DNA of 64,000 bases from Flavobacterium keumense (GCF_029866485.1 NZ_CP092332.1:930001-994000); one strand, 5' to 3'. Shown: positions 1 to 9,450, numbered from the stretch's first letter. A program made the numbers and translations. The notes: a model not told the origin generated them from the letters alone.

Positions 1-3000
1 TTCAAACCGACGGAAAATTAATAGTAGGAGGTGAATTTCTAAATTATAATGGCAGTGCCAGTCCGTATCTCTGTCGCTTACAGACGGACGGTTCTAAAGA
101 TATTGGATTTAATCTTGGCACTTCTTTCAACGGAAAAATTTATACTTCGGTTATCCAACCTGATGGTAAAATTATTGTGGCGGGAGCCTTTACTACTTGT
201 AATGGAATTCCAGTAGGACGCTTGGTGCGGTTGAATACAGACGGTTCGAGAGATACAACTTTCGATACCTCTATTGCGGCGAGTAGTGGTACTATTTATG
301 GGCTGGCTTTACAGATTGATGGCAAAGTATTGGTGGTAGGAAGTTTTACCAAATTCAATGGAATTACCGTAAACAGAATTGCAAGGATTTTACCTAATGG
401 TGATTTGGATAGTAGTTTTGTTACAGGGACAGGAACCACAAGTACAATTGACGATGTGGCGATTGCTCCTGATGGTAAAATAGTGCTTTCGGGATCGTTT
501 AGTTCTTTTAATGGGAATACTAATTATTCCAAATTAGTTCAGTTACATTCAGATGGAAGCATTGACACTACTTTTTCTATAGGTGCTGGATTTGATGATG
601 CTATTGAAGCTATTGCAGTCCAGTCAGATGGTAAAATTGTAGTAGGGGGTAGTTTTTTAAATTATAATGGAACATCTCAAAATAGAATTGTTCGTTTGAA
701 TGCGAATGGAACTGTTGACACAAGTTTTCTCTCTGGATCGGGGTTTAATAATGGAGCACTTCATGCAATTCATAGTACTTCTAGCGGAATTCTAGTAGGC
801 GGTAGCTTTAGCGGTACTTATAAATCGACAGCTGTCAATCGTTTGGTTTTGTTAAATTCAAACGGGACAGTGAATACCAATTTTGACATAGGCGCGGGAC
901 CATCTTCAGCGACGATATACGGTTTGTGTGAGTCAACAGATAGCTTTTTTGTAGGAGGTTCTTTTTCTGTTTTTGATGATTTGAAACAGGGAAAGTTAGC
1001 TAAAATTAGTACCGTTGGCGAATTGGATTCAGGGTATTTAACAGCTGGAGTAGGATTTGACAAAGCGGTAGACAAAATAGTTCCTTTAGCAGATGGAAGT
1101 TATATCGCTTTTGGAAGTTTTACTCAATTCAATGGAAAACAAGTTAATCGAATGGCAAAACTGACAGCAAACGGTGAGTTGGACACCACTTTCAATTCGA
1201 ATCAATCTGGATTTGATAATACAGTCAAAGAAGTAATGGTACTACCAGAAGGGAAACTTCTTGTGGCGGGAAATTTTACAAAATACAATGGTGTTCCTAT
1301 CAAACGAATAGTTCGTTTGAATCCAGATGGGACTATTGATGTGTCTTTTACTATTGGTTCTGGTTTTAACTATATGGTTTATGCTTTGGCTTTGCAGCTT
1401 GACGACAAAATTATAGTGGCCGGCAGTTTTACTTCTTATAATGGGGTGTTAGTAAAAAAAGTGATTCGGTTATTACCCGATGGTAATTTGGATACTAGTT
1501 TTACTATTGGAACAAATCCTGATGCAACACCGAATTTATTGGTTCTCCAAGCTGATGGGAAGGTTGTAGTAGGCGGAGATTTTGCTATTTTTAACGGAAT
1601 CACTTCCAATAAATTGATTCGGTTGAACACAGATGGGTCTGTCGATTCTAGTTTCTCTGTTGGGACAGGATTTGTTGGGTCTATTTATACTATAGCATTA
1701 CAAAATGACGGAAAAATTCTTGTGGGAGGTTCACTATCCAAATACAACGGACAAACGATTGGCAAAATAATACGATTGAATTCTAATGGAACTTCAGACA
1801 CAACGTTTAATTCAGGAACTGGTTTTAGTGGAGGAACAGTGCGTTCCATCGTGGCACAATCTAACGGAAGGATTTTAGTAGGTGGTTCTTTTTCGCGGAA
1901 TTATAATGGGGCGACTGTAAAAAGAATGGTGCGTTTATTGCCCGATGGGACTTACGATGTTTCTTTTCCAATTATTTTGAATGGGCAACTCAATAGTATT
2001 TGTTTGGTTCAAGGTGGAGCGGTTATTGGAGGTAATTTCAATTCGGTTTCCGGAATATCGAAGCATCGGATAGCTAAGTTGTTATTTTGCCAAGAAGGCA
2101 CAATTTGGGACGGTATAAATTGGAGTAATGGTTTGCCAACGAAGGATAAAACGGTTATGTTTAATAGCAATTATGAAATTTCGACTGATACTAAAATGTG
2201 TTCTTGTGTAGTCAATTCAGGGGTAAAAGTTACAGTTGCAACTGCAGTTACTTTAGAATTGGTATTGAATTATTCGGGAACAGGAAATTTAGTTTTCGAG
2301 AATAACGCTTCATTATATCAAACAGATGATTCCGTTGTAAATACAGGAATTATTCAGTTCAAGCGAAAAACCACCCCAGTTCGTAAAACGGATTATACCT
2401 ATTGGTCCTCGCCAGTGGCAGGTCAACAGTTGAAATTGCTTTCTCCGAATTCGCCTTCTTCTACCTTTTATTCTTTTGATGCGATTTCCAATAATTGGCA
2501 CAAAGAATTGACAACTAACACGATGGGTTTAGGTAAAGGTTATATTTTTCAAGCTCCCGAAAGTTTTTCAGCAACGACTCCGGCAATTTTCGAAGCTGCT
2601 TTTTCTGGAATACCCAATAATGGTTTGGTTTCACTGCCTATAGCTAAAACCAAAACGCCCAATTTAATTGGGAATCCGTATCCTTCATCACTAAATGCCG
2701 ATGCATTTATTCTGGAGAATCAGAATGTGCTACAAGGGAGCTTGTATTTTTGGACACACAATACTCCTATTGATAATGGGCAATATACTTCAGATGATTA
2801 TGCGGTGTATACCATTTTGGGTGGAGTAGGAACAGCGGCTAAAAATGGCGGGATAAATAACACAATCCCAAATGGTAAAATCGCATCAGGGCAAGCTTTT
2901 TTTATTTTAGGAAACAATCAGCAAGGAAATATTGTCTTTAAAAATGCAATGCGATTAAAAGGTGGGAACAATCTGTTTTTTAAAAATAGTGCTAGTAAAT

Positions 3001-3686
3001 CGATTACTACTTCTACCTTTGAGAAACACCGAATTTGGCTCAACTTATCTAACAAACAAGGGGCTTTCAAACAAATTTTATTGGGCTATGCCACAGGAGC
3101 GACTAATGGAAAAGACGTGAAATTTGATGGACTTTCGTTAGATAGCAACGAATGGTTGGATTTTTATAGTCTAAACGAAGGAGATAAAAACAGTATTCAG
3201 GCGAGAGCTTTACCATTTGATGATTCAGATTCGGTTCCGATTGGTTATCGAGCCAAACAAGAAGGGAATTATACGATTAGTTTGGATGATTTTGACGGAT
3301 TGTTTGCAAATCAAGACATTTTTTTGGAAGACCAATTAGAAGCAAAAACACAGAATTTAAAGAAAGCCGATTATTCATTCACTACTACCAAAGGCACGTT
3401 TGACAATCGGTTTGTAGTGCGTTTTCAAACTAAAAATACTGTTCCCTCAGCAATTTCCGCTGAAGTTCAAATTGTAACTCGAAACAATCAAGTTCAGATA
3501 AATTCCTCTAAAGAGATACTTAGTAAAGTGTCCTTGTATTCGTTAGAAGGGAAGCAATTGTATCATGTCGAATCATTGGAAGCCAAAACCCATACCATTG
3601 AAGCGGCGCTTTGGAAGACAAAAGTACTTATTGTTCAAATAACATTGAAAACAGGAGCAGTAGTTAGTCGTAAAGTATTGTTGTAA
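1..3686 (+). CDS. Delta-60 repeat exoprotein with T9SS type C region (5' truncated by window edge)
   Basis: The reading frame is open from the first complete codon at position 3, so the gene starts upstream of the window; a GTG at 177 is only an internal codon. To about position 2080 it consists of roughly a dozen repeats of about 50 residues of the delta-60 type, with recurring pieces such as QSDGKIVVGGSF, YNG, IVRLN and DGSIDTSF, predicted to form beta-propeller-like structure. A linker domain follows (WDGINWSNGLP, then TDYTYWSSPV-like residues). Positions about 3030-3425 match the region that precedes type C sorting signals in flavobacteria (RIWLNLSN, RALPFDDSDSVPIGYRA, NRFVVRF). The last 75 residues resemble a T9SS C-terminal signal. 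Function is probably a secreted or surface-bound repeat protein; the ligand is unknown. Confidence 0.85.
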   Translation, partial: QTDGKLIVGGEFLNYNGSASPYLCRLQTDGSKDIGFNLGTSFNGKIYTSVIQPDGKIIVAGAFTTCNGIPVGRLVRLNTDGSRDTTFDTSIAASSGTIYGLALQIDGKVLVVGSFTKFNGITVNRIARILPNGDLDSSFVTGTGTTSTIDDVAIAPDGKIVLSGSFSSFNGNTNYSKLVQLHSDGSIDTTFSIGAGFDDAIEAIAVQSDGKIVVGGSFLNYNGTSQNRIVRLNANGTVDTSFLSGSGFNNGALHAIHSTSSGILVGGSFSGTYKSTAVNRLVLLNSNGTVNTNFDIGAGPSSATIYGLCESTDSFFVGGSFSVFDDLKQGKLAKISTVGELDSGYLTAGVGFDKAVDKIVPLADGSYIAFGSFTQFNGKQVNRMAKLTANGELDTTFNSNQSGFDNTVKEVMVLPEGKLLVAGNFTKYNGVPIKRIVRLNPDGTIDVSFTIGSGFNYMVYALALQLDDKIIVAGSFTSYNGVLVKKVIRLLPDGNLDTSFTIGTNPDATPNLLVLQADGKVVVGGDFAIFNGITSNKLIRLNTDGSVDSSFSVGTGFVGSIYTIALQNDGKILVGGSLSKYNGQTIGKIIRLNSNGTSDTTFNSGTGFSGGTVRSIVAQSNGRILVGGSFSRNYNGATVKRMVRLLPDGTYDVSFPIILNGQLNSICLVQGGAVIGGNFNSVSGISKHRIAKLLFCQEGTIWDGINWSNGLPTKDKTVMFNSNYEISTDTKMCSCVVNSGVKVTVATAVTLELVLNYSGTGNLVFENNASLYQTDDSVVNTGIIQFKRKTTPVRKTDYTYWSSPVAGQQLKLLSPNSPSSTFYSFDAISNNWHKELTTNTMGLGKGYIFQAPESFSATTPAIFEAAFSGIPNNGLVSLPIAKTKTPNLIGNPYPSSLNADAFILENQNVLQGSLYFWTHNTPIDNGQYTSDDYAVYTILGGVGTAAKNGGINNTIPNGKIASGQAFFILGNNQQGNIVFKNAMRLKGGNNLFFKNSASKSITTSTFEKHRIWLNLSNKQGAFKQILLGYATGATNGKDVKFDGLSLDSNEWLDFYSLNEGDKNSIQARALPFDDSDSVPIGYRAKQEGNYTISLDDFDGLFANQDIFLEDQLEAKTQNLKKADYSFTTTKGTFDNRFVVRFQTKNTVPSAISAEVQIVTRNNQVQINSSKEILSKVSLYSLEGKQLYHVESLEAKTHTIEAALWKTKVLIVQITLKTGAVVSRKVLL

Positions 3687-3690
3687 AAGA

Positions 3691-3723
3691 AAAAGCTTCC
3701 AATCGTAATGGCTGGAAGCTTTT
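3691..3723. terminator. Bidirectional hairpin terminator between the delta-60 gene and bioB
   Basis: Perfect 11-bp arms (AAAAGCTTCCA / TGGAAGCTTTT) around an 11-nt loop, A-rich on the left and T-rich on the right. It lies in the 56-bp gap between convergent genes and can serve both. Confidence 0.75.
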
Positions 3724-3742
3724 ATATGCTTGAATGCTATTT

Positions 3743-4828
3743 TTATTTTCCTTTAACAGAGGCCTCTAAATTTCTTTCGATAGTATGTCCTGGACGCGAC
3801 CATTTTGGTTTTTCGCCTAAGGCAACATATTGAGAATCTTCGGCTTCTACAGTTTGTGGTTGTACCATTTTAGTAAATGGTTTCTGTGGTTTTAATCCCA
3901 ATAATTCAAACATTTTCATGTCTTCATTCACATCGGGATTTGGAGTGGTCAATAATTTATTTCCGGCAAAAATCGAATTGGCTCCTGCAAAGAAACACAT
4001 CGCCTGACCTTCACGACTCATGTTGGTTCTACCTGCTGATAAACGAACTTGTGTTTCAGGCATAACAATTCGGGTAGTGGCTACCATTCGAATCATTTCC
4101 CAAATTTCAACCGGTTCTTCGTCTTCTAGAGGTGTTCCATCTACAGCCACCAAAGCATTAATTGGCACTGATTCCGGTTGTGGGTTCAACGTAGAAAGCG
4201 CTACAAGCATTCCTGCACGGTCTTCGATACTTTCTCCCATTCCGATGATACCACCACTACAAACGGTTACGTTAGTTTTACGAACGTTTTCTATAGTTTG
4301 CAAACGGTCTTCGAAACCGCGTGTCGAAATTACCTCTTTATAATATTCTTCTGAGGTATCTAAATTATGGTTGTAAGCATACAAACCTGCTTCGGCTAAG
4401 CGTTTAGCTTGGTTTTCGGTAATCATACCCAAAGTACAACATACTTCCATGTCTAGTTTGTTGATGGTGCGCACCATTTCTAACACTTGGTCAAACTCGT
4501 GCCCATCTTTTACATTACGCCAAGCCGCTCCCATGCATACGCGAGAAGATCCAGCTGATTTGGCATTCAAAGCTTGTGCCTTTACTTGGCTCACCGTCAT
4601 TAAATCATTTCCTTCTATGTTGGTGTTGTAACGCGCTGCCTGAGGACAATAGCCACAATCTTCAGAACACCCACCCGTCTTAATAGACAATAAAGTGGAA
4701 ACCTGTACCACGTTTGGATCGTGATTTTCTCTGTGAATAGAAGCTGCTTCATAAAGCAAGTCCATCAAAGGTTTATTGTAAATTGCAATAATTTCTTCTT
4801 TGGTCCAATCGTGTTTTGTAATGCTCAT
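3743..4828 (-). CDS. bioB: Biotin synthase
   Basis: Radical-SAM enzyme that inserts sulfur into dethiobiotin in the last step of biotin synthesis. The [4Fe-4S]-SAM motif CSEDCGYC (C-x3-C-x2-C) is in the N-terminal third. Further conserved stretches are RVCMGAAWR, CCTLGM, YNHNLDTS and RLSAGR, the last contributing to the auxiliary [2Fe-2S] site. At 361 residues it is full length. I start at the ATG at 4828: the longer frame beginning with TTG at 4849 would start inside the predicted promoter element at 4847-4854. It stands alone, with no other bio genes adjacent. It is convergent with the delta-60 gene. Confidence 0.95.
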   Translation of the reverse strand: MSITKHDWTKEEIIAIYNKPLMDLLYEAASIHRENHDPNVVQVSTLLSIKTGGCSEDCGYCPQAARYNTNIEGNDLMTVSQVKAQALNAKSAGSSRVCMGAAWRNVKDGHEFDQVLEMVRTINKLDMEVCCTLGMITENQAKRLAEAGLYAYNHNLDTSEEYYKEVISTRGFEDRLQTIENVRKTNVTVCSGGIIGMGESIEDRAGMLVALSTLNPQPESVPINALVAVDGTPLEDEEPVEIWEMIRMVATTRIVMPETQVRLSAGRTNMSREGQAMCFFAGANSIFAGNKLLTTPNPDVNEDMKMFELLGLKPQKPFTKMVQPQTVEAEDSQYVALGEKPKWSRPGHTIERNLEASVKGK

Positions 4829-4846
4829 GGGTATAATTTTATAGGT

Positions 4847-4877
4847 CAAAAGTAATCAAATAGTTTCAAACAAGCAA
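4847..4877 (-). promoter_or_regulatory. Predicted bioB promoter (Bacteroidota type)
   Basis: On the minus strand TTG (4875-4877) is followed after 20 bp by TACTTTTG (4847-4854), matching the Bacteroidota -33/-7 pattern TTG-N19-21-TAnnTTTG. It leaves a leader of about a dozen nucleotides before the ATG at 4828. Confidence 0.6.
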
Positions 4878-4899
4878 TGTAGTGTATTTAAAAGGAAGG

Positions 4900-5838
4900 C
4901 TACTTGTTTTCTAGATTTTGAAGATACTGTTTTGAAAAATTTTGATCGTCTTCCAATTGTTTGGTTAGCAATGCAACGGATTCAAATTTCTTTTCTGAAC
5001 GAATGCGTTGTAAAATGGCAATTTTAATATGGCTATCGTAAATGTCATCATTAAAATCAAAAAAGTGTACTTCGATAGTTTTGGTTTTTCCTTCAACAGT
5101 TGGATTAAAACCAATATTCATCATACCAAATACTTGTGCTCCGTTTATATCTGAACGGACAATATAAACGCCATTTTTTGGAACTAATTTGTACGCTTCT
5201 TTTAACTCAATGTTGGCTGTTGGAAACCCAATAGTTCTACCTAATTGTTTCCCTTTTACAACGGTTCCGCTTAAAAAATAAGCATAGCCTAAATATTCAT
5301 TAGCTAACTGGATGTCTCCTGTTTCAAGAGCCGTTCTGATTTTGGTAGAACTAATTGAAATTGCGTTGATTTCTTGGGCTGATATTTGCTCTACTTCAAA
5401 CCCATATTGTGTACCAAAATGGATTAAATCATCAATATTTGCCGTTCGGTTTTTTCCAAATCGGTGGTCGTAGCCAATGATGATTTTTTGAATATGTAGT
5501 TGATCAACTAAAACGGTTTTGACAAATTCTTCGGCACTTAATTGAGCAAAGCTCTCATCAAAAGGATGGATAATTAGATTCTCAATTCCGATGGTTTCTA
5601 ACAACTCCATTTTTTCATTGATGGTGTTCAGTAATTTCAAATCGAATTTTCCTTGTAACACCATTCTTGGATGTGGAAAAAAAGTAAGCACGGTACTTTC
5701 AAATTCTCCATTGTTGGTATTTTGGGTTAACTTTTTTAGAATTGCCGCATGACCAATATGCACCCCATCAAAAGTACCAAGTGTTAATATGGTTTTCTTG
5801 TTGGAATGAAATTCGTTTATGGAATGAAAAATTTTCAA
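4900..5838 (-). CDS. ribF: Bifunctional riboflavin kinase / FAD synthetase
   Basis: Converts riboflavin to FMN and FMN to FAD in the cytoplasm. The N-terminal half is the nucleotidyltransferase FAD-synthetase domain, with TLGTFDGVHIGHAAIL near residues 19-34 and ISSTKIRTAL around 165-175. The C-terminal half is the riboflavin kinase domain, with GRTIGFPTANIEL near residue 200 and KNGVYIV after it. At 312 residues it has the normal length of a complete RibF. It is transcribed in the same direction as bioB, 71 bp upstream of it, but bioB has its own predicted promoter in that gap, so the two are probably separate units. FAD and FMN made here would serve the photolyases and NuoF encoded nearby; this is pathway knowledge, not a sign of linkage. 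Confidence 0.95.
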   Translation of the reverse strand: MKIFHSINEFHSNKKTILTLGTFDGVHIGHAAILKKLTQNTNNGEFESTVLTFFPHPRMVLQGKFDLKLLNTINEKMELLETIGIENLIIHPFDESFAQLSAEEFVKTVLVDQLHIQKIIIGYDHRFGKNRTANIDDLIHFGTQYGFEVEQISAQEINAISISSTKIRTALETGDIQLANEYLGYAYFLSGTVVKGKQLGRTIGFPTANIELKEAYKLVPKNGVYIVRSDINGAQVFGMMNIGFNPTVEGKTKTIEVHFFDFNDDIYDSHIKIAILQRIRSEKKFESVALLTKQLEDDQNFSKQYLQNLENK

Positions 5839-5863
5839 GTCAGTCTCCTCTTTATTTTGGGTG

Positions 5864-5871
5864 CAAATTTA
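5864..5871 (-). promoter_or_regulatory. Predicted -7 element for ribF
   Basis: Minus-strand TAAATTTG matches TAnnTTTG, 25 bp upstream of the ribF ATG. No TTG is found 19-21 bp further upstream, so support rests on the -7 box alone. Confidence 0.4.
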
Positions 5872-6008
5872 AACTAAACTATTTGAAAATTCTTGCCAAA
5901 ATGAATTCCTTTTAATTACAATTTTAAACTATCTGTCAAAAGTGCATTAAATGGCTATTTTTCCAATAAAATTAAGGATTTTACGTTTTAATTTTAAATC
6001 AAAAAAAC

Positions 6009-6016
6009 TACTTTTG
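6009..6016 (+). promoter_or_regulatory. Predicted -7 element for the secreted metalloprotease
   Basis: TACTTTTG matches TAnnTTTG exactly, 22 bp upstream of the ATG at 6039. A -33 TTG at the right spacing is not evident. Confidence 0.45.
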
Positions 6017-6038
6017 GAATTCCAAAGACACCAAATCA

Positions 6039-8255
6039 ATGAAAAGATACTTTCTGTTTTTAATTCTTATCTTTTCTTTTTCGTTGATGCAAGCCCAAAA
6101 TGTATCGCCGTGGAAAAGAATTTCTCGAGCTCAAATTTCCTTAATAGAGCGTGTAAACATCAGAGAAGATAATGAACATTCAGTATTGTTTGAATTAGAT
6201 GTACCAGCTTTAAAACAAGCTTTACAACCTCTTCAAAATTCCACTATTGCTAGCGAAATTGAAATAGAAATACCAAATAAAAAGGGAGAATTAGAAAAGT
6301 TTAAAATTCATGAATTCTCTAATTTTGAGCCCGCTTTACAAGCTCAATTTCCTGATATTCGTTCGTATGCAGGGCTTGGTTTGACAGATAAAAATGCAAC
6401 GGTCTATTTTAGTATGTCTCCAAAAGGAATTCAAACTATGGTATTGCGTTCCGATAATGCAACTGAATTTATCGAAAAACGTTCTGATGGTCAGGAAATT
6501 TATGAATTGTTCGATTCCAATACTAGGCAAAAGGGGAGTTTGCCATTGTATTGTTCTACTTCAGATAGTCTTTTAAATAAGCAATTAGTTAGTAAAACGG
6601 CGGCTGTAACAGCTAATAATGGAGTGTATAAAACATTACGATTGGCATTGGCATGTACAGGAGAATATACAGCGTATTTTGGAGGAGTGACTCAAGCATT
6701 AGCTGCGATGAATGCCACCTTAACTCGCGTGAATGGTATTTTTAATAGAGATTTGGCCTTGCATTTAAATTTGATTGCCAACAATACAGTTTTATTGTAT
6801 ACGAATGCTGCAACTGATCCGTACTCACCTTCGTCTGTTGGAGTTAATGGTGCCTGGAATTTAGAACTACAACGTGATTTGACTGCTAAGATAGGAAATG
6901 CAAACTATGATATTGGGCATTTATTTGGAGCATCTGGAGGAGGAGGGAATGCCGGTTGTATTGGTTGTGTTTGCCAGAATCCAATCTCATCAACTGATTT
7001 AGCTAAAGGAAGTGGTTATACTTCTCCGGCAGATGGAAAACCTGAGGGAGATACCTTTGATATTGATTTTGTGGCACATGAGATGGGTCACCAATTAGGA
7101 GCAAATCATACGTTTTCTCATGAGGTTGAAGGCACTGGTGTTAATGTAGAACCAGGAGGCGGATCTACTATTATGGCGTATGCAGGAGTTAGTGATTTTA
7201 ATGTTCAAATGCATTCAGACAATTATTTTGCTTTTGTTAGTATTGCACAAATTCAAAATAATCTTGCAAATAAAACGTGTCCAATTACAACATTCTTGTC
7301 AAATAAAACACCAATTGCTAATGCAGGACCTGATTATAGTATTCCTAAAGGGACTCCATTTATTCTTAAAGGTTCTGGCTCAGATCCTAATGGCGATGTG
7401 TTGAGTTATTGTTGGGAACAAAATGATGCTGCTATTTCATCGTATGGGTCCAATAGTATTGCCTACCCAACAAAGATAGATGGGCCGCTTTTTAGATCAG
7501 TTATGCCAAGTACTTCTCCTAATCGTTATATGCCGGCTTTAAACAAAGTGTTGAGTAATAAGTTGAATTCTAAATGGGAATCGGTTTCAGATATTTCTAG
7601 GACGCTACATTTTACGCTTACAGTTAGAGATAATGCTATACAGGGATTAGCACAAACTAATACAGATGCAATGCAGGTTGCAGTTGATGCCACCAGAGGT
7701 CCTTTTGTAGTGACCTCTCAAAACACTAAAGATTTATCTTGGGTACCATTAAGTTGTCAAATTATTACTTGGACGGTAAATAACACAGTTACGCTACCCG
7801 GAGCTTCACGTGTGAATATTAAATTGTCTGTTGATGGAGGACTTACTTTCTCCAAAACGTTAAAAGCAAATACTCCAAATGATGGCTATGAGTTGATTAT
7901 TGTACCTGAGGGGATTTCAGGAAAAAATTGTCGGATTATGATAGAACCGACAGACAATATTTTTTATGCTATCAATCAAGAACCTTTTGCTATTGGGTAC
8001 ACAACGGTTTCTAGTTGTGCTACCTATGATTTTTCAGCTCCATTTGTTATTCCTGAAACAGCAACCTATACTACTAAAACAATAGTAGTTCCAACTACTA
8101 CGGCAGTAGTTTCGGATGTAAATGTGGCAGTTAATGTAACTCATACCTATTTGTCAGATATTGAGATGGAAATTATCAATCCAGAAGGGAGAACCGTGCG
8201 TCTATTTTCAAATTCATGTGAGGATACTAACGGGAGTTTAGTTTTAAAATTATGA
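6039..8255 (+). CDS. Secreted reprolysin-like zinc metalloprotease (interrupted near the C-terminus)
   Basis: A signal peptide (MKRYFLFLILIFSFSLMQAQ) leads into a prodomain of about 170 residues and then a metzincin-type catalytic domain. The zinc motif HEMGHQLGANH starts at residue 347, and a Met-turn-like IMAYAG follows about 30 residues later. A PKD/Ig-like segment (ANAGPDYSIPKG) follows. The frame ends inside a proprotein-convertase P-type domain (SDIEMEIINPEGRTVRLF) at a TGA at 8253. The missing part of that domain and a T9SS type A signal are encoded just downstream in another frame (see 8276-8713). The intact family member would be exported by the Sec system and then T9SS, cut loose or anchored outside. 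As read here the product would lack its sorting signal, so this copy is either a pseudogene or affected by sequence errors. Confidence 0.85.
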   Translation: MKRYFLFLILIFSFSLMQAQNVSPWKRISRAQISLIERVNIREDNEHSVLFELDVPALKQALQPLQNSTIASEIEIEIPNKKGELEKFKIHEFSNFEPALQAQFPDIRSYAGLGLTDKNATVYFSMSPKGIQTMVLRSDNATEFIEKRSDGQEIYELFDSNTRQKGSLPLYCSTSDSLLNKQLVSKTAAVTANNGVYKTLRLALACTGEYTAYFGGVTQALAAMNATLTRVNGIFNRDLALHLNLIANNTVLLYTNAATDPYSPSSVGVNGAWNLELQRDLTAKIGNANYDIGHLFGASGGGGNAGCIGCVCQNPISSTDLAKGSGYTSPADGKPEGDTFDIDFVAHEMGHQLGANHTFSHEVEGTGVNVEPGGGSTIMAYAGVSDFNVQMHSDNYFAFVSIAQIQNNLANKTCPITTFLSNKTPIANAGPDYSIPKGTPFILKGSGSDPNGDVLSYCWEQNDAAISSYGSNSIAYPTKIDGPLFRSVMPSTSPNRYMPALNKVLSNKLNSKWESVSDISRTLHFTLTVRDNAIQGLAQTNTDAMQVAVDATRGPFVVTSQNTKDLSWVPLSCQIITWTVNNTVTLPGASRVNIKLSVDGGLTFSKTLKANTPNDGYELIIVPEGISGKNCRIMIEPTDNIFYAINQEPFAIGYTTVSSCATYDFSAPFVIPETATYTTKTIVVPTTTAVVSDVNVAVNVTHTYLSDIEMEIINPEGRTVRLFSNSCEDTNGSLVLKL

Positions 8256-8275
8256 TTTAGGAGGGTCTCTTTCTT

Positions 8276-8713
8276 GTGAAAAACAAACCCATACAAACAG
8301 TTGCACCTGAAGAGTCTTTAAGTTTGTATAATGAATCGAATCCTTCAGGGATTTGGTCTTTTAGAGTTAGGGACGAATTTGCAGGAGATATTGGATCAAT
8401 TAATGCTGCTTCAGTATCTATTTGTACTAAAACGTACACACCTATTGCTGCTCCAGATATTGACAGGAACAGTTTAGCGGTATTTCCAAACCCAAATAAT
8501 GGAGAGTTTAATGTGGTGTTTTTTAGCATGTATACTTCTGGAGTCACTATAACGCTTCATGATTTAACAGGTAAGAAAATATACCAGGCGAGTTTTCCTA
8601 GTACTCCTATCTTTGCAGAAACAATTCAAATAAAAGGAATTCAATCCGGGGTATACTTATTAACAGTAGTAGACGGATATAATGAAACCGTGAAAAAAAT
8701 ATTTGTTAATTGA
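8276..8713 (+). CDS. Out-of-frame C-terminal part of the metalloprotease, with T9SS type A signal
   Basis: Continues the P-type domain of the preceding gene (SLYNESNPSGIWSFRVRDEFAGD) and ends in a classic T9SS type A sorting domain (VFPNPNNGEF, LHDLTGKKIY, GIQSGVYLLTV, KKIFVN). The GTG at 8276 is only the first possible start. Homologous sequence continues upstream in a third frame: positions 8248-8282 read NYDLGGSLSCEKQT, the expected link. Reading the whole domain therefore needs two shifts, near 8247-8251 (AAAATTATG) and near 8279-8287 (run of A then CCC). It is unlikely to be translated as an independent protein. It ends 14 bp before the convergent pth stop. Confidence 0.6.
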   Translation: MKNKPIQTVAPEESLSLYNESNPSGIWSFRVRDEFAGDIGSINAASVSICTKTYTPIAAPDIDRNSLAVFPNPNNGEFNVVFFSMYTSGVTITLHDLTGKKIYQASFPSTPIFAETIQIKGIQSGVYLLTVVDGYNETVKKIFVN

Positions 8714-8727
8714 GTTATTGAATCGTT

Positions 8728-9354
8728 CTATTTCCCATTAAAAGAGGTCATGGTGTTTTCTAATCCTGCAGTACCGAAAGATTTAATTATTTCTGAAGCT
8801 AATTCAAGTCGTTCTGGAAGTTTTGATTTTTCTTCTTCGGTCCATTCGCCAAGAACATAATCTACTTGTTGACCTTTTTTAAATTGGTCACTAATTCCAA
8901 ATCGGAAACGGCTATAATTTTGAGTATTTAAAATCAAATTGATGTTTTTAAGTCCGTTATGGCCACCATCACTTCCTTTGGGTTTGATGCGAATGGTTCC
9001 AAAAGACAAATTCAAATCATCGGTTATTACTAAAACATTTTCCAAAGGAATATTTTCTTTGTCCATCCAAAATTTTACCGCTTTCCCACTTAAATTCATG
9101 TAGGTGTTTGGTTTTAGCAATAAAAAAGTACGCCCTTTGAACTTGTATTCCGCTAGAGTTCCCAACTTTACTGTTTCAAAAGAAAGACTTTCTTTTTTGG
9201 CTAAAAAATCCAACACTTTGAAACCAATATTGTGCCGTGTGTTTACATATTCAGCACCAATATTTCCTAATCCTACAATTAAAAATTTCTTCATATCCTT
9301 GGTTTCCTTTTTTGATTGAGTCGTTCTAAACAGTTGGGTTATCCATTGTATCAT
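8728..9354 (-). CDS. pth: Peptidyl-tRNA hydrolase
   Basis: Releases tRNA from prematurely dropped peptidyl-tRNA. The family core begins at residue 21 with MKKFLIVGLGNIG. Conserved elements are NTRHNIGF (Asn and catalytic His), LLKPNTYMNLSG, DDLNLSFG and KGSDGGHNGLKN. The 20-residue N-terminal extension rests on the ATG at 9354, but a predicted -7 element lies at 9359-9366. That would make this start leaderless, so the internal ATG at 9294 may be the true start, giving 188 residues. The order prs, rplY, pth is widely conserved in bacteria. Confidence 0.92.
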   Translation of the reverse strand: MIQWITQLFRTTQSKKETKDMKKFLIVGLGNIGAEYVNTRHNIGFKVLDFLAKKESLSFETVKLGTLAEYKFKGRTFLLLKPNTYMNLSGKAVKFWMDKENIPLENVLVITDDLNLSFGTIRIKPKGSDGGHNGLKNINLILNTQNYSRFRFGISDQFKKGQQVDYVLGEWTEEEKSKLPERLELASEIIKSFGTAGLENTMTSFNGK

Positions 9355-9358
9355 TTTG

Positions 9359-9366
9359 CAAAAGTA
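9359..9366 (-). promoter_or_regulatory. Possible -7 element for pth
   Basis: Minus-strand TACTTTTG matches TAnnTTTG, but it sits only 4 bp from the longer ATG. No -33 TTG at the expected distance. If real, it favours the internal pth start at 9294. Confidence 0.35.
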
Positions 9367-9416
9367 AACTTATTTTTTTAATAGTTTTTGACTTTCAAAA
9401 GCCAAGAAAAATCAAA

Positions 9417-9450
9417 TAAAAAAAGCACCAGTTGAAAAACTGATGCTTTT
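9417..9450 (-). terminator. Terminator of the prs-rplY unit
   Basis: 13-bp arms AAAAGCACCAGTT / AACTGATGCTTTT with one wobble position and a GAAA-type loop. The A-run at 9417-9424 becomes the U-tract on the minus strand. It lies 23 bp after the rplY stop. Confidence 0.75.

Noticed and set aside
4020..4631. Plus-strand frames of 60-107 residues opposite bioB
   Set aside because: Shadows of a highly conserved gene, with no signal or start context.
8257..8547. 96-residue minus-strand frame opposite the protease C-terminus
   Set aside because: Antisense to a clear P-type and T9SS domain; no family features.
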